Part shown: positions 37,565 through 45,558 of the stretch, in pieces
Position numbering within the stretch: the first letter of the stretch is position 1
Layout: each line of letters opens with the position of its first letter
Assembly: GCF_000422385.1 (NCBI RefSeq)
Contig: NZ_AULR01000002.1
Location: 124,001 to 188,000, forward strand
Length of the DNA stretch: 64,000 nucleotides
Reading direction: 5' to 3'
DNA from: Microbacterium indicum DSM 19969
GTDB lineage: Bacteria; Actinomycetota; Actinomycetes; Actinomycetales; Microbacteriaceae
Notes under the pieces: model-generated
The model's input: the letters and a program-made list of their open reading frames with translations, nothing else
The model's database searches: none
Told to the model about the DNA's origin: nothing
Translations under genes and position numbers: made by a program

Positions 37565-38488
37565 TCAGGCGGTGAGCCCGTCGACGTAGTCCTGGTTGTC
37601 GGCGATCCAGTCGGAGACGACGGGACCGAAGTCGTCGATCTCCTCGTCGTCCGAGAACATGACGGCCTCGAGCGACTGGAGCTGGTCGAGGCTCATCGTG
37701 AAGTTCGACAGCCAGTCGGCGAGCTCGGGGTAGTCGTCGGCGAAGTCGGACCGCGCCGTGACCTGCATCGTCTCGGCGTCGCCGAGCGTGTTCTCCGGGT
37801 CCTCGAGGTTCTTGAGGTCGAACTTCGAGTAGGCCCAGTGGGGCTGCCAGAGCGTCACGACGACGTTCTCGCCCGCGTCCTCCGATGCCTGCAGCTCGGT
37901 GAGCATCGCGGCGGTCGACGAGGTCTGGTAGTCCATGCCCTCGAGGCCGTACGTCGGGATCACCCTGTCCTGCGTGGCCTCCGTGAGGCCGGCGCCGGGT
38001 TCGATGCCCACGAGTGTGTCGCCGAACTCGTCGGCGTGGTCGGCGAGCTCGGTGAGCGAGTCGATGGGCGCGTCGGCGTTGACCGCGATGGTGTTCTGCG
38101 CGTCCTCATTCCACGTGCCGAGGGTCGCGATGTCGTCGCCGTACTCGTCCATGTAGGTCTTGTGCGTCAGCGGCATCCACGTGTCGGTGTAGAAGTCGTA
38201 GTCGCCGGCAGCGAGGCCCGCGTAGACGGTCGCGGCGTCGGCGTACTCGATGTCGACGGAGTAGCCCTGCTCCTCGAGCACGGCCTTCCAGAGCTCGGAG
38301 CTCGCGACGCCCTCGTCCCAGCCGGCGATGGCGGGGATCGTCAGGGACCCCTTCGAATCGCCGCCCGAGGATGACCCTCCGGATGCGACGTCGTCGGCCG
38401 ACGCGACGCATCCCGCGAGGGCGAGCGTGACGGCGCCGAGCGCGGCACCGGAGAAGAGGAGCTTGCGGTTTCGGTTTCGGGTGAGCAT
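37565..38488 (-). CDS. Glycine betaine/proline-type substrate-binding lipoprotein, copy 2
   Basis: 307 residues from ATG 38488. Basic n-region (MLTRNRNRK), lipobox LAGC with Cys27, Ser/Gly-rich linker, then the OpuAC domain with GWDEGVASSELW, DTWMPL and WQPHWAY. WQPHW differs from WEPHW of copies 1 and 3 beside the ligand box. It should bind a quaternary ammonium or proline-like solute and deliver it to ProVW. Confidence 0.93.
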   Translation of the reverse strand: MLTRNRNRKLLFSGAALGAVTLALAGCVASADDVASGGSSSGGDSKGSLTIPAIAGWDEGVASSELWKAVLEEQGYSVDIEYADAATVYAGLAAGDYDFYTDTWMPLTHKTYMDEYGDDIATLGTWNEDAQNTIAVNADAPIDSLTELADHADEFGDTLVGIEPGAGLTEATQDRVIPTYGLEGMDYQTSSTAAMLTELQASEDAGENVVVTLWQPHWAYSKFDLKNLEDPENTLGDAETMQVTARSDFADDYPELADWLSNFTMSLDQLQSLEAVMFSDDEEIDDFGPVVSDWIADNQDYVDGLTA

Positions 38489-38537
38489 GTCTTCGTCCTT
38501 CCTGGCGTGCGAGAACCTCTCGCCGCCGGTGTACGAC

Positions 38538-38572
38538 GAAGGGACCGCCACCTGGCCGGTGACGGCCCCTTC
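38538..38572 (-). terminator. Imperfect hairpin between binding-protein copies 1 and 2
   Basis: A 15-base arm at 38538-38552 pairs with 38558-38572 with two mismatches and a five-base loop. With the hairpin at 37495-37548 it makes a recurring intercistronic structure in this operon. Confidence 0.45.
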
Positions 38573-38593
38573 CTCACACGTATCTCGTGTCGG

Positions 38594-39499
38594 TCAGGCC
38601 GTGAGCCCGTCGACGTAGTCCTGGTTGTCGGCGACCCAGTCGCGCACGATGGGCTCCCAGTCCTCGGCGTCCGCGTTCTGGTTGAACATCAGATCCTCGA
38701 GGTCGGCGAGGAGGTCGGTGTCCATCGTGAAGCCGGCGAGCCAGCCCTCGACCTCGGGGAAGTCGTCGGCGAAGCCCTCGCGGCTGTACACGTTGAGCGA
38801 CTCGGCGTCGCCGAGCGCGCCCTTCGGGTCGTCGAGGTTCTTGATGTCGAACGCCGAGTAGGCCCAGTGGGGCTCCCACAGCGTCACGACGACGTTCTCG
38901 CCCGCATTCAGCGACGCCTGCAGCTCGGCGAGCATCGCGGGGGTCGACGAGGTCTGGAAGTCCATGCCCTCGAGGCCGTACTCCGGGATCACCGAGTCGG
39001 TCATCGCGCTCGTCAGGCCCGCGCCGGGCTCGATGCCGACGATCGTGTTCCCGAACTCGTCGGCGTTCGCCGCGAGGTCCTCGAGCGAGTCGATCGGGGC
39101 GTCGGCGTTGACCGCGACGGTCAGCTTGGAGTCCTCGTTCCAGGTGCCGACCTTCTCGATGCGGTCGCCATAGGTCTCGAGGTACTCGGCGTGGGTCGTA
39201 GGCTCCCAGACGTCGGTCGTGATGTCGTAGTCGCCGTCGCTCAGGCCCTGGAACACCGTTCCGGCGTCCACGGGGTCGATCTCGACGTCGTAGCCGGCGT
39301 CCTCGAGGATGACGCGCCACAGCTCGCTGGTGGCGATGCCCTCCTCCCAGCCGCTGAACTCGGCGATCCGGATGGTGCCCTTCGAGTCGCCGGAGTCCGA
39401 CGAGCCGCCGGACACGTCCTCTGCAGAGGCGACGCAGCCCGTGAGGGAGAGCGCTCCGGCCGCGATGAGGGCCGTGGCGGAGAAGATCCGCTTCTTCAT
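38594..39499 (-). CDS. proX: Glycine betaine/proline-type substrate-binding lipoprotein, copy 1
   Basis: 301 residues from ATG 39499. Lipobox SLTGC with Cys22; the OpuAC domain with GWEEGIATSELW, DVWEP and WEPHWAY. It is the copy nearest the permease and differs more from copies 2 and 3 than they do from each other (IRIAEFSGWEEG for LTIPAIAGWDEG; IDPVDAGTVFQGLSDGDYD). It may be the original partner of ProVW. The specific ligand is not readable. Confidence 0.93.
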   Translation of the reverse strand: MKKRIFSATALIAAGALSLTGCVASAEDVSGGSSDSGDSKGTIRIAEFSGWEEGIATSELWRVILEDAGYDVEIDPVDAGTVFQGLSDGDYDITTDVWEPTTHAEYLETYGDRIEKVGTWNEDSKLTVAVNADAPIDSLEDLAANADEFGNTIVGIEPGAGLTSAMTDSVIPEYGLEGMDFQTSSTPAMLAELQASLNAGENVVVTLWEPHWAYSAFDIKNLDDPKGALGDAESLNVYSREGFADDFPEVEGWLAGFTMDTDLLADLEDLMFNQNADAEDWEPIVRDWVADNQDYVDGLTA

Positions 39500-39536
39500 G
39501 CTGTGTGTTTCCTTTCGTGCAGGCCTGTCAGGGAGG

Positions 39537-40466
39537 TCAAGCTGCGGCTTCCTGCTTGGCCGAACGGCGCTTCGCGACGAAGGCGCGGATCTGCGCGAGC
39601 AGGCCCATCTTCTTGCCGAAGGCGCCCGTGAGGCGGTCGAGGATGATCGCGATGACGACCACCGAGAGCCCTGCCTCGACGCCGAGCGCGGTGTCGAGAC
39701 GGCCGAGGCTCGCGTAGACGTCGCCTCCGAGGCCGCCGGCCCCGACCATGCCCGCGATGACGACCATCGAGAGCGAGAGCATGATGACCTGGTTCACGCC
39801 CGCCATGATCGACGGGAGCGCGAGGGGGAGCTGGATCTGGCGCAGGATGCGGCTCGGGGCCGCGCCGAACGCCTGTCCGGCCTCGACGACCTCGCTGTCG
39901 ACTCCGCGGATGCCCAGCTCGGTGAGGCGGACCCCCGGCGCGAGCGAGAAGAGGATCGTCGCGACGATGCCGGGGGCGACGCCGACGCGCAGCAGGAGCA
40001 GCGCGGGGACGAGGTACACGAACGCCGGCATGGTCTGCAGCAGGTCGAGGACGGGGCGGATGATCGCCGAGAAGCGGTTGCTCTTGGCGGCCGCGATGCC
40101 GAGGGGGATCGCGATGACGAGCGACCAGAAGGTCGCGACGATCACGAGCGACAGCGTCGCCATCGCGTTGTCCCACTGCGCGACCGAGGCGATGAAGAGC
40201 ATGCCGATGAGCGTTCCGGCGCCGAACACCCAGCCGCGCGCCAGGAGGGCGATCGCGACGATGACGACGATGACGAGCGACATGCCGGTGACGGCGAGCT
40301 GGCCGGGGACGATCCAGAAGTAGTCGGCGCCGAGCAGGGTGTACAGCGCGTTGTACATGCTCGTGAAGATCGTGCGGAGCACGTCGAACAGCCCGTGGGC
40401 GTTGGCGACGAGCCAGTCGACGACGTCGGCGGCCCAGGATCCGAGGGGAAGACGGGGGAAGTCCAT
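39537..40466 (-). CDS. proW: Glycine betaine/proline ABC transporter permease
   Basis: 309 residues from ATG 40466, overlapping the proV stop as ATGA. A soluble N-terminus of about 45 residues precedes about seven hydrophobic segments. The EAA loop EVVEAGQAFGAAPSRILRQIQLPLALPSI contacts ProV. MPAFVYLVPALLLLRVG is typical for ProW/OpuAB. The C-terminus is basic (AKRRSAKQEAAA). Confidence 0.95.
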   Translation of the reverse strand: MDFPRLPLGSWAADVVDWLVANAHGLFDVLRTIFTSMYNALYTLLGADYFWIVPGQLAVTGMSLVIVVIVAIALLARGWVFGAGTLIGMLFIASVAQWDNAMATLSLVIVATFWSLVIAIPLGIAAAKSNRFSAIIRPVLDLLQTMPAFVYLVPALLLLRVGVAPGIVATILFSLAPGVRLTELGIRGVDSEVVEAGQAFGAAPSRILRQIQLPLALPSIMAGVNQVIMLSLSMVVIAGMVGAGGLGGDVYASLGRLDTALGVEAGLSVVVIAIILDRLTGAFGKKMGLLAQIRAFVAKRRSAKQEAAA

Positions 40467-41770
40467 CAGTTCGCCTCCTTCGTGTCGGCGGGCTGGGCAT
40501 CGGGGTCGGAGTCGGCGAGCACCTGGTCGATGACGCTCGTGGGCACGGGCTCCTGCGGCAGGGTGATCTCGCCCGTCGCGTCGGGGCCGGGGCCGAGGGC
40601 GGCCAGCAGCGTGACGCGGGGGATGACCCCGACCAGGCGCTCGCGCTCGTCGACGACCGCGAGCGGCAGCGGCGACTCGACCGCGGGGACGAAGACGTCC
40701 ACCAGCACATCGGTCGCGTGGACGACGGCGGGAGCCGGCTTCATGATGTTCGCGAGCGAGCGGTCGCCGCGGCGCACGGCCTTGACGGCGTCGCGGTCCG
40801 AGACCATGCCGACGAGCTTGCGGTTGCGGTCGACGACGTACGCGGCGGCGAGGAACGGGTCGCGCATGGCGCGTAGGGCCGTGCGGGGGCCGGCCGTCTC
40901 GGAGACGACGGGTCGCGGGCGCTCCATGACGTTGCCGGCCGTGAGCACACGCGCGCGGTCGACGTCCTGGACGAACTGCTCGACGTAGTCGTTCGCGGGG
41001 TCGGTGAGGATGTCCTCGGGCGAGCCGATCTGCACGATGCGGCCGTCGCGCATGACCGCGATCCTGTCGCCGAGGAACATCGCCTCGTTGAGGTCGTGCG
41101 TGATGAAGATGATCGTCTTGCCGAGCGTCTCCTGCAGCTCGAGCAGCTGCTCCTGCATCTCGCGGCGGATCAGGGGGTCGAGGGCGCTGAACGCCTCATC
41201 CATCAGGAGGATGTCGGTGTCGGCAGCGAGGGCGCGGGCGATGCCGACGCGCTGCTGCATGCCTCCCGAGAGCTCGCTCGGGAGCTTGTCGCCCCACGAG
41301 CCGAGGTCGACGAGGTCGAGGATCTCCTGCGCGCGAGCCAGGCGCTTGGCCTTCGCGACGCCTTGGATCTCGAGCGGGTACGCCACGTTGTCGATGACGG
41401 TGCGGTGCGGAAGCAGCGCGAAGTGCTGGAAGACCATCGAGATGTGGTCGCGGCGGATGCCGCGCAGCTTCGCGTCCGAGGTCTGGGTGATGTCCTGGCC
41501 GAGGATCTCGACCGAGCCCGCGGTCGCGGGGTGCAGCCCGTTGAGGGTGCGGATGAGCGTCGACTTGCCGGAGCCCGAGAGCCCCATGACGACGAAGATC
41601 TCGCCGCGCTTCACCTCGAAGGAGGCGTCGATCACGGCGGCGGTGGACCCGTCGAGCTCGGTGCGCGGGGTTCCCGCGCGCAGCTTCTCGACGGCTTCGT
41701 GCTGGCGGCGTCCGAAGACCTTGTAGAGGCCCTCGACGCGCACGAGCACGTCTGAATTGTTCTCTGTCAC
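40466..41770 (-). CDS. proV: Glycine betaine/proline ABC transporter ATP-binding protein with CBS domains
   Basis: 434 residues from GTG 41770, with AGAGGAAC directly before it. Walker A GLSGSGKST, signature ELSGGMQQRVGIARAL, Walker B ILLMDEAFSAL and switch His (ITHDLNEA) are all present. The insertion near the start (GRRQHEAVEKLRAG) is typical of ProV/OpuAA. Two CBS domains fill about residues 280-400 (VVDRNRKLVGMVSDRDAV; VVDERERLVGVIPRVTL); in OpuA these sense ionic strength at the membrane. So uptake is probably gated by osmotic stress. Confidence 0.96.
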   Translation of the reverse strand: MTENNSDVLVRVEGLYKVFGRRQHEAVEKLRAGTPRTELDGSTAAVIDASFEVKRGEIFVVMGLSGSGKSTLIRTLNGLHPATAGSVEILGQDITQTSDAKLRGIRRDHISMVFQHFALLPHRTVIDNVAYPLEIQGVAKAKRLARAQEILDLVDLGSWGDKLPSELSGGMQQRVGIARALAADTDILLMDEAFSALDPLIRREMQEQLLELQETLGKTIIFITHDLNEAMFLGDRIAVMRDGRIVQIGSPEDILTDPANDYVEQFVQDVDRARVLTAGNVMERPRPVVSETAGPRTALRAMRDPFLAAAYVVDRNRKLVGMVSDRDAVKAVRRGDRSLANIMKPAPAVVHATDVLVDVFVPAVESPLPLAVVDERERLVGVIPRVTLLAALGPGPDATGEITLPQEPVPTSVIDQVLADSDPDAQPADTKEAN

Positions 41771-42105
41771 GTTCCTCTGCGACGAGCGCGTCCATGACGC
41801 AACATGCACGCTCGAAGCCCTGGTTGACGGATCTGGATAGTGCGTCGCCCTGGCCGTGTCTGACGCGTCACCGAGGGCGGAAATCATCGGGCGCCGGGTT
41901 GCGCGGCGGCGCCTCGTGCTCATCAAGCATAGCCGGGGGTCTCAGACGAAAGGGCTCGGGACCGGCCATAATCCGTTTTCCGATCGGAGTATCGCGCCCG
42001 CGCGCGCACGCGTATAAGAGAAGTGTCGGGCGTCGCGGCTAGGGTCGAAGGGGCCGCCCGGACCGTCACACGATCTTCACCTGGCGGTCAGAACGGAGCA
42101 TCCGC
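41771..42105. other. 335-base divergent intergenic region, proV / thioesterase
   Basis: No gene is apparent. It contains the perfect palindrome TGACGCGTCA (41861-41870), possibly an operator for the proV operon, a TATAAG (42013-42018) and a TAGGGT (42040-42045) as weak -10 candidates for the rightward thioesterase gene, and an A/T-richer patch around 41965-41995. I cannot place the proV promoter with confidence. Confidence 0.35.
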
Positions 42106-42576
42106 GTGACGCACACGATCGACGTCCCGATCCACCTGCGCTGGGGCGATCAGGACGCCTTCGGCCACATCAACAACGTGCAGGCGATGCGCATTCTCGA
42201 GGAGGCGCGCCTCCGGGCGTTCTGGGTCCACGAGGATCCCGCCCGCTCCTACGACGCCGCCGTGATCCGCCCCGATCTGCGGGTCGGCGACGAGGGGCCG
42301 TATTTCGTCGTCATCGCTCGCCACGAGGTCGAGTACACGGTGCAGATGCCGTACGCGCACGAGCCCGTGACCGTGCGCATGTGGTTCGCGAAGCTCGGCG
42401 GTTCGTCGGCCGAGCTGCAGTACGAGATCGTGCGCGGCGACGCGGTGCACGTGCGCGCGGCGTCGACGATCGTCCTCATCGACCAGGCGTCGGGCCGCCC
42501 CGTGCGCCTTCCGCGGGCGATGCGCGACGCGTGGACGCCGTACATCGGCGAGCCGCTCGCGTTCCACCGCAGGTGA
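42106..42576 (+). CDS. Hotdog-fold acyl-CoA thioesterase (YbgC/4HBT type)
   Basis: 156 residues from GTG 42106. The hallmark LRWGDQDAFGHINNVQAMRILEEAR near the N-terminus has the catalytic Asp and the helix of the 4-hydroxybenzoyl-CoA thioesterase class; VEYTVQMPYAHEPVTVRMW and IVLIDQASGRPVRLP complete the fold. It hydrolyses an acyl-CoA of unknown chain. It stands alone upstream of sufS. Confidence 0.9.
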   Translation: MTHTIDVPIHLRWGDQDAFGHINNVQAMRILEEARLRAFWVHEDPARSYDAAVIRPDLRVGDEGPYFVVIARHEVEYTVQMPYAHEPVTVRMWFAKLGGSSAELQYEIVRGDAVHVRAASTIVLIDQASGRPVRLPRAMRDAWTPYIGEPLAFHRR

Positions 42577-42626
42577 CGGCCCCCGATCCGGCGCCCGGTG
42601 CGCCCCGATGCGAGAGGATGGAAGGC

Positions 42627-43880
42627 ATGCCGACGACTCCTGGCGCGGTTGCACGCGCCGACTTCCCCTACTTCGCCGCGCACCCGCGTTCGGTGTATCT
42701 CGACACCGGCGCGACGGCGCAGCGCCCGTCCGCCGTCATCGACGCCGAGGCGGCCTTCGTGCGGAGCGACTACGCGGCCGTCCACCGCGGATCCAGCATG
42801 GCGACGGGCGAGGCGACCGGCGCCTACGAGGCGGCGCGCGAGCGGATCGCGGGCTTCGTCGGCGCCGGGGAACGCGAGATCGCGTTCAGCGAGAACGCGA
42901 CCGACGCGCTCAATATGATCGCCCTCGGCATGGCCGACGCCTCGGCCGGCCTCGGGGGCGAGCGCTTCGCCCTCGCGCCCGGCGACGAGATCGTCGTCAC
43001 GGGGGCCGAGCACCACGCGAACCTCATCCCGTGGCAGCGGCTCGCCGCCAAGACGGGCGCTGCGCTGCGCTGGGCGCCGGTCGACGAGCGCGGCCTCTGG
43101 ACGATCGACGGCCTCCGCGCGGCGACGAGCCCGCGCACCCGCGTGATCGCGGTCGCCCACGTCTCGAACGTCACGGGTCAGATCGCGCCCGTCGAGGACG
43201 TCGTGCAGCTCTCGCGCGAGGTCGGCGCTCTCACGGTGCTCGACGCGTGCCAGTCGGCGCCGCACATGCCGCTCGACCTCGGCACCCTCGGCGTCGACTT
43301 CGCGGCGTTCTCGGCGCACAAGATGACGGGCCCGACGGGCATCGGCGCCCTGTACGGACGCGCCGAGCTGCTCGACGAGCTTCCCCCCGCCCGCACGGGC
43401 GGGTCGATGATCACGGTCGTGACGATGGAGGAGGCCGAGTTCCTCCCGGCCCCGCAGCGCTTCGAGGCGGGGACGCAGCCGGTCAGCCAGGCCGTCGGCT
43501 TCGGCGCGGCTGTCGACTACCTCTCGGCGATCGGCATGGACGCGATCGCACGCCACGAGGCTGAGATCGCGCAGTCGCTGCTCGCCGCCGTCGAGCGCGT
43601 CCCCGGTGTGCGGGCCGTGGGGCCGCAGGCCGGCGAGGAGCGCGGATCGCTCGTGAGCTTCATCGTCGACGGCGTCCACGCCCACGACGTCGGGCAGTTC
43701 CTCGACGACCGCGGCATCACCGTCCGCACGGGGCACCACTGCGCGCAGCCCCTGCACCGGGCGCTCGGCACCCCGTCGACGACCCGCGCGTCGGCCGGCG
43801 TCTACTCGACCGAAGACGACGTCGACGCGCTCGAATCCGCGCTCCGCGAGGTGCGCCCGTTCTTCGGAGCAGACAGGTGA
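42627..43880 (+). CDS. sufS: Cysteine desulfurase SufS
   Basis: 417 residues from ATG 42627 (an alternative ATG lies at 42618). It is a class II desulfurase: VYLDTGATAQRP start, EHHANLIPWQ, DACQSAPHMPLDL, PLP lysine K232 in SAHKMTGPTG, and catalytic C372 in RTGHHCAQP. The sulfur acceptor SufU is encoded directly after with a four-base overlap. The rest of the suf operon (sufBCD) is not in the window. Confidence 0.96.
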   Translation: MPTTPGAVARADFPYFAAHPRSVYLDTGATAQRPSAVIDAEAAFVRSDYAAVHRGSSMATGEATGAYEAARERIAGFVGAGEREIAFSENATDALNMIALGMADASAGLGGERFALAPGDEIVVTGAEHHANLIPWQRLAAKTGAALRWAPVDERGLWTIDGLRAATSPRTRVIAVAHVSNVTGQIAPVEDVVQLSREVGALTVLDACQSAPHMPLDLGTLGVDFAAFSAHKMTGPTGIGALYGRAELLDELPPARTGGSMITVVTMEEAEFLPAPQRFEAGTQPVSQAVGFGAAVDYLSAIGMDAIARHEAEIAQSLLAAVERVPGVRAVGPQAGEERGSLVSFIVDGVHAHDVGQFLDDRGITVRTGHHCAQPLHRALGTPSTTRASAGVYSTEDDVDALESALREVRPFFGADR

Positions 43881-44311
43881 ACGATCTCGAGGCCATGTAC
43901 CAGGAGCTGATCCTGGACCACGCGCGCACGCCCGAGGGCACGGGGGATCCGGCCGCGCACCCCTTCACGCATCACGAGCTGAACCCGTCGTGCGGCGACG
44001 AGATCACGATGGGGATCACGGTCGACGACGGCGTCATCTCGGGGCTCGCCTGGGAGGGCCAGGGCTGCAGCATCTCGATGTCGTCGGCGTCGATCATGAG
44101 CGGACTCCTGACGGGAGCCCCCGTCGCCGACGCGCAGGCGCGCATCGACGAGTTCCGCGAGATGATGCGCTCGCGGGGCGCCGTCGAGCCCAGCGAGGAG
44201 CTCGGCGACGCGGCCGCGTTCCAGAACACGGCGAAGTACGTCATGCGCGTCAAGTGCGCGATGCTCGCGTGGGTCGCGCTCGAGGCCGACCTCAAGGCGG
44301 CCGCGGCCTGA
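43877..44311 (+). CDS. sufU: SufU sulfur-transfer scaffold protein
   Basis: 144 residues from GTG 43877. The zinc/sulfur ligands are in place: NPSCGDEIT (Cys plus the following Asp), GQGCSISMSSAS and RVKCAMLAW. The extra loop of about 20 residues between the second and third Cys (VEPSEELGDAAAF) separates SufU from IscU. It takes the persulfide from SufS C372 and passes it to SufBCD. Confidence 0.95.
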   Translation: MNDLEAMYQELILDHARTPEGTGDPAAHPFTHHELNPSCGDEITMGITVDDGVISGLAWEGQGCSISMSSASIMSGLLTGAPVADAQARIDEFREMMRSRGAVEPSEELGDAAAFQNTAKYVMRVKCAMLAWVALEADLKAAAA

Positions 44312-44316
44312 TCGGG

Positions 44317-44353
44317 CCCCGCCCGCGCCCCCGCCGGGGGCACGCGGGCGGGG
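44317..44353. terminator. Hairpin after sufU
   Basis: CCCCGCCCGCG (44317-44327) pairs with CGCGGGCGGGG (44343-44353), and a second CCCCC/GGGGG pair lies in the loop. It serves both sufU and the convergent small gene. No U-tract. Confidence 0.7.
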
Positions 44354-44360
44354 ACGCCGG

Positions 44361-44588
44361 TCACACGGCGTCGGCCGTGACGGCGAAGTAGCGGTCGCGC
44401 CGCAGCAGGCGCTGGCGTGCCGTCCAGTGCGACATGCGCGCGGCCGAGGCCCAGGAGAGGTCGACGGGCTCCGCGGTCGCGGCCCCCGCCTGCTTCCAGA
44501 ACCGCGCCGCGGCCTCGGCGCTCGTGATGTCCGAGAACGGCGTCGGGACGGGCGAGCCGGGCGCGACGCCCTCCGGGTGCTTCTGCAT
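44361..44588 (-). CDS. 75-residue hypothetical protein at a probable deletion scar
   Basis: 75 residues from ATG 44588. The sequence is hydrophilic, with SAEAAARFWKQAG and a basic ARQRLLRRDRYF near the end. In-frame codons run only eight triplets upstream of the ATG before a stop at the edge of the ABC-ATPase remnant, so the reading frame may be a 5'-truncated gene. I recognise no family. Codon use fits the genome, so it is probably or formerly real. Confidence 0.5.
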   Translation of the reverse strand: MQKHPEGVAPGSPVPTPFSDITSAEAAARFWKQAGAATAEPVDLSWASAARMSHWTARQRLLRRDRYFAVTADAV

Positions 44589-44608
44589 GCCCAGCGCCTT
44601 CTGCGCGC

Positions 44609-44878
44609 GGGCTCACCGACGTGCACGGGACGACGGTCGTCGCGGTGCTCCACGATCTCAACCACGCGGCCAGGTACGCCGACCACGTCATCGCGATCCG
44701 CGACGGCGACGTCGTCGCGGACGGGCCGCCCGAGAGCGTCATCACGGCCGAGACCGTCGAGGACGTCTTCGGCGTCGCGTGCCGCGTCATCGACGATCCC
44801 GAGACGGGGACCCCGCTCGTCGTCCCGGGCGCCGGGTCCCACGCGCGCCGAAGAGGCGCAGCGCGGCACCGCTCCTAG
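44609..44878 (+). pseudogene. C-terminal remnant of a siderophore/haem-type ABC ATPase (FecE/HmuV-like)
   Basis: In this frame, GLTDVHGTTVVAVLHDLNHAARYADHVIAIRDGDVV, IVTAET-like and VDDPETGTPLVV segments match the end of FecE/FepC-type ATPases, including the switch-His loop (LHDLN). Walker A, the signature and Walker B are all missing, so the fragment of about 85 codons cannot work. Homology begins at about 44610, which marks the breakpoint of a deletion. The tail after VVPGAG is Arg-rich. The last codons overlap the stop of the leftward hypothetical gene. Confidence 0.75.
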
Positions 44879-45540
44879 GCGGCCGAACCCGTCGCGCGCA
44901 CGGCGGTCAGGCCCACGGCGGCCGGGCCGCGCGACAGGATGTGCCCGCGCGTGAGCGTGACGCGGTTCCACCGGCCCGACGTCGTGACGCGGGCGGGCTC
45001 CTCGCCCGAGATGAAGCCGAACGAGAACGCCGCGAACGCGACGCCGAGCGGCAGGCCCCCGAGGTCGTCGTCGGGCGCGCCCCACACCGACCCGCGGACG
45101 GCGCGGACCGCGTCCTCGCCGGCGTCGGTCGGCACCTGGTGCGCTACGGCCGCGATGCCCCACTGCGCACGGGTCGCGAGGGTCGACGCCGCGATCTCGC
45201 CCGCCGCCGTCCACCCGGCGCGCGGGGGAGCGACGCCCGCCCACGCCGGGGCGAGCGAGGTATCGGGGAGCTCGAGGGCGGTCGGCTCATCGCTCTCGCG
45301 GAGCTCCGAGACGACGAGGTCGCACTCGAGCTCGGGGTCGGAGGCGAGGATCCGCATCGCGAGCACCGTCGGCGTGCGGTCGAGGAGGCCCTGCGGCGCG
45401 AGCGCGGCCGACGTCATCGCGAGGACTCCGCCCGCGGCCTGCAGGCGGACGCCGTCGGCGCCGATCATCGCCGCGCGCCCCGCGAACGTCAGGGCGTCTC
45501 GCGCCGAAGGGGGATCCGCCAGAACCAGTCGCGCGCTCAT
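44875..45540 (-). CDS. Hypothetical protein
   Basis: 221 residues from ATG 45540. Composition is Ala/Val/Leu-rich but without clear membrane helices. Notable segments are FAGRAAMIGADGVRLQAAGGVLAMTSAALAP, SDPELECDLVVSEL and AFAAFSFGFISGEEPARVTTSGRWNRVTLTRG. I recognise no family. It is divergent from tesB across only 18 bases, with a probable leaderless start (TATCCT-N7-ATG). Coding is supported by codon bias and the promoter arrangement. Confidence 0.75.
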   Translation of the reverse strand: MSARLVLADPPSARDALTFAGRAAMIGADGVRLQAAGGVLAMTSAALAPQGLLDRTPTVLAMRILASDPELECDLVVSELRESDEPTALELPDTSLAPAWAGVAPPRAGWTAAGEIAASTLATRAQWGIAAVAHQVPTDAGEDAVRAVRGSVWGAPDDDLGGLPLGVAFAAFSFGFISGEEPARVTTSGRWNRVTLTRGHILSRGPAAVGLTAVRATGSAA

Positions 45541-45558
45541 CCTCTCTAGGATATTCAG
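45541..45558. promoter_or_regulatory. 18-bp bidirectional promoter with overlapping -10 elements
   Basis: TAGGAT (45547-45552) plus six bases leads to the tesB GTG 45559; on the other strand TATCCT (45553-45548) plus seven bases leads to ATG 45540. The two hexamers share five positions, so the two RNA polymerases cannot bind together. Confidence 0.5.

Noticed and set aside
36550-39499. Tandem repeats at DNA level in the three proX-like genes
   Set aside because: They are whole-gene paralogues, not a DNA repeat array or CRISPR; spacing and sequence differ.
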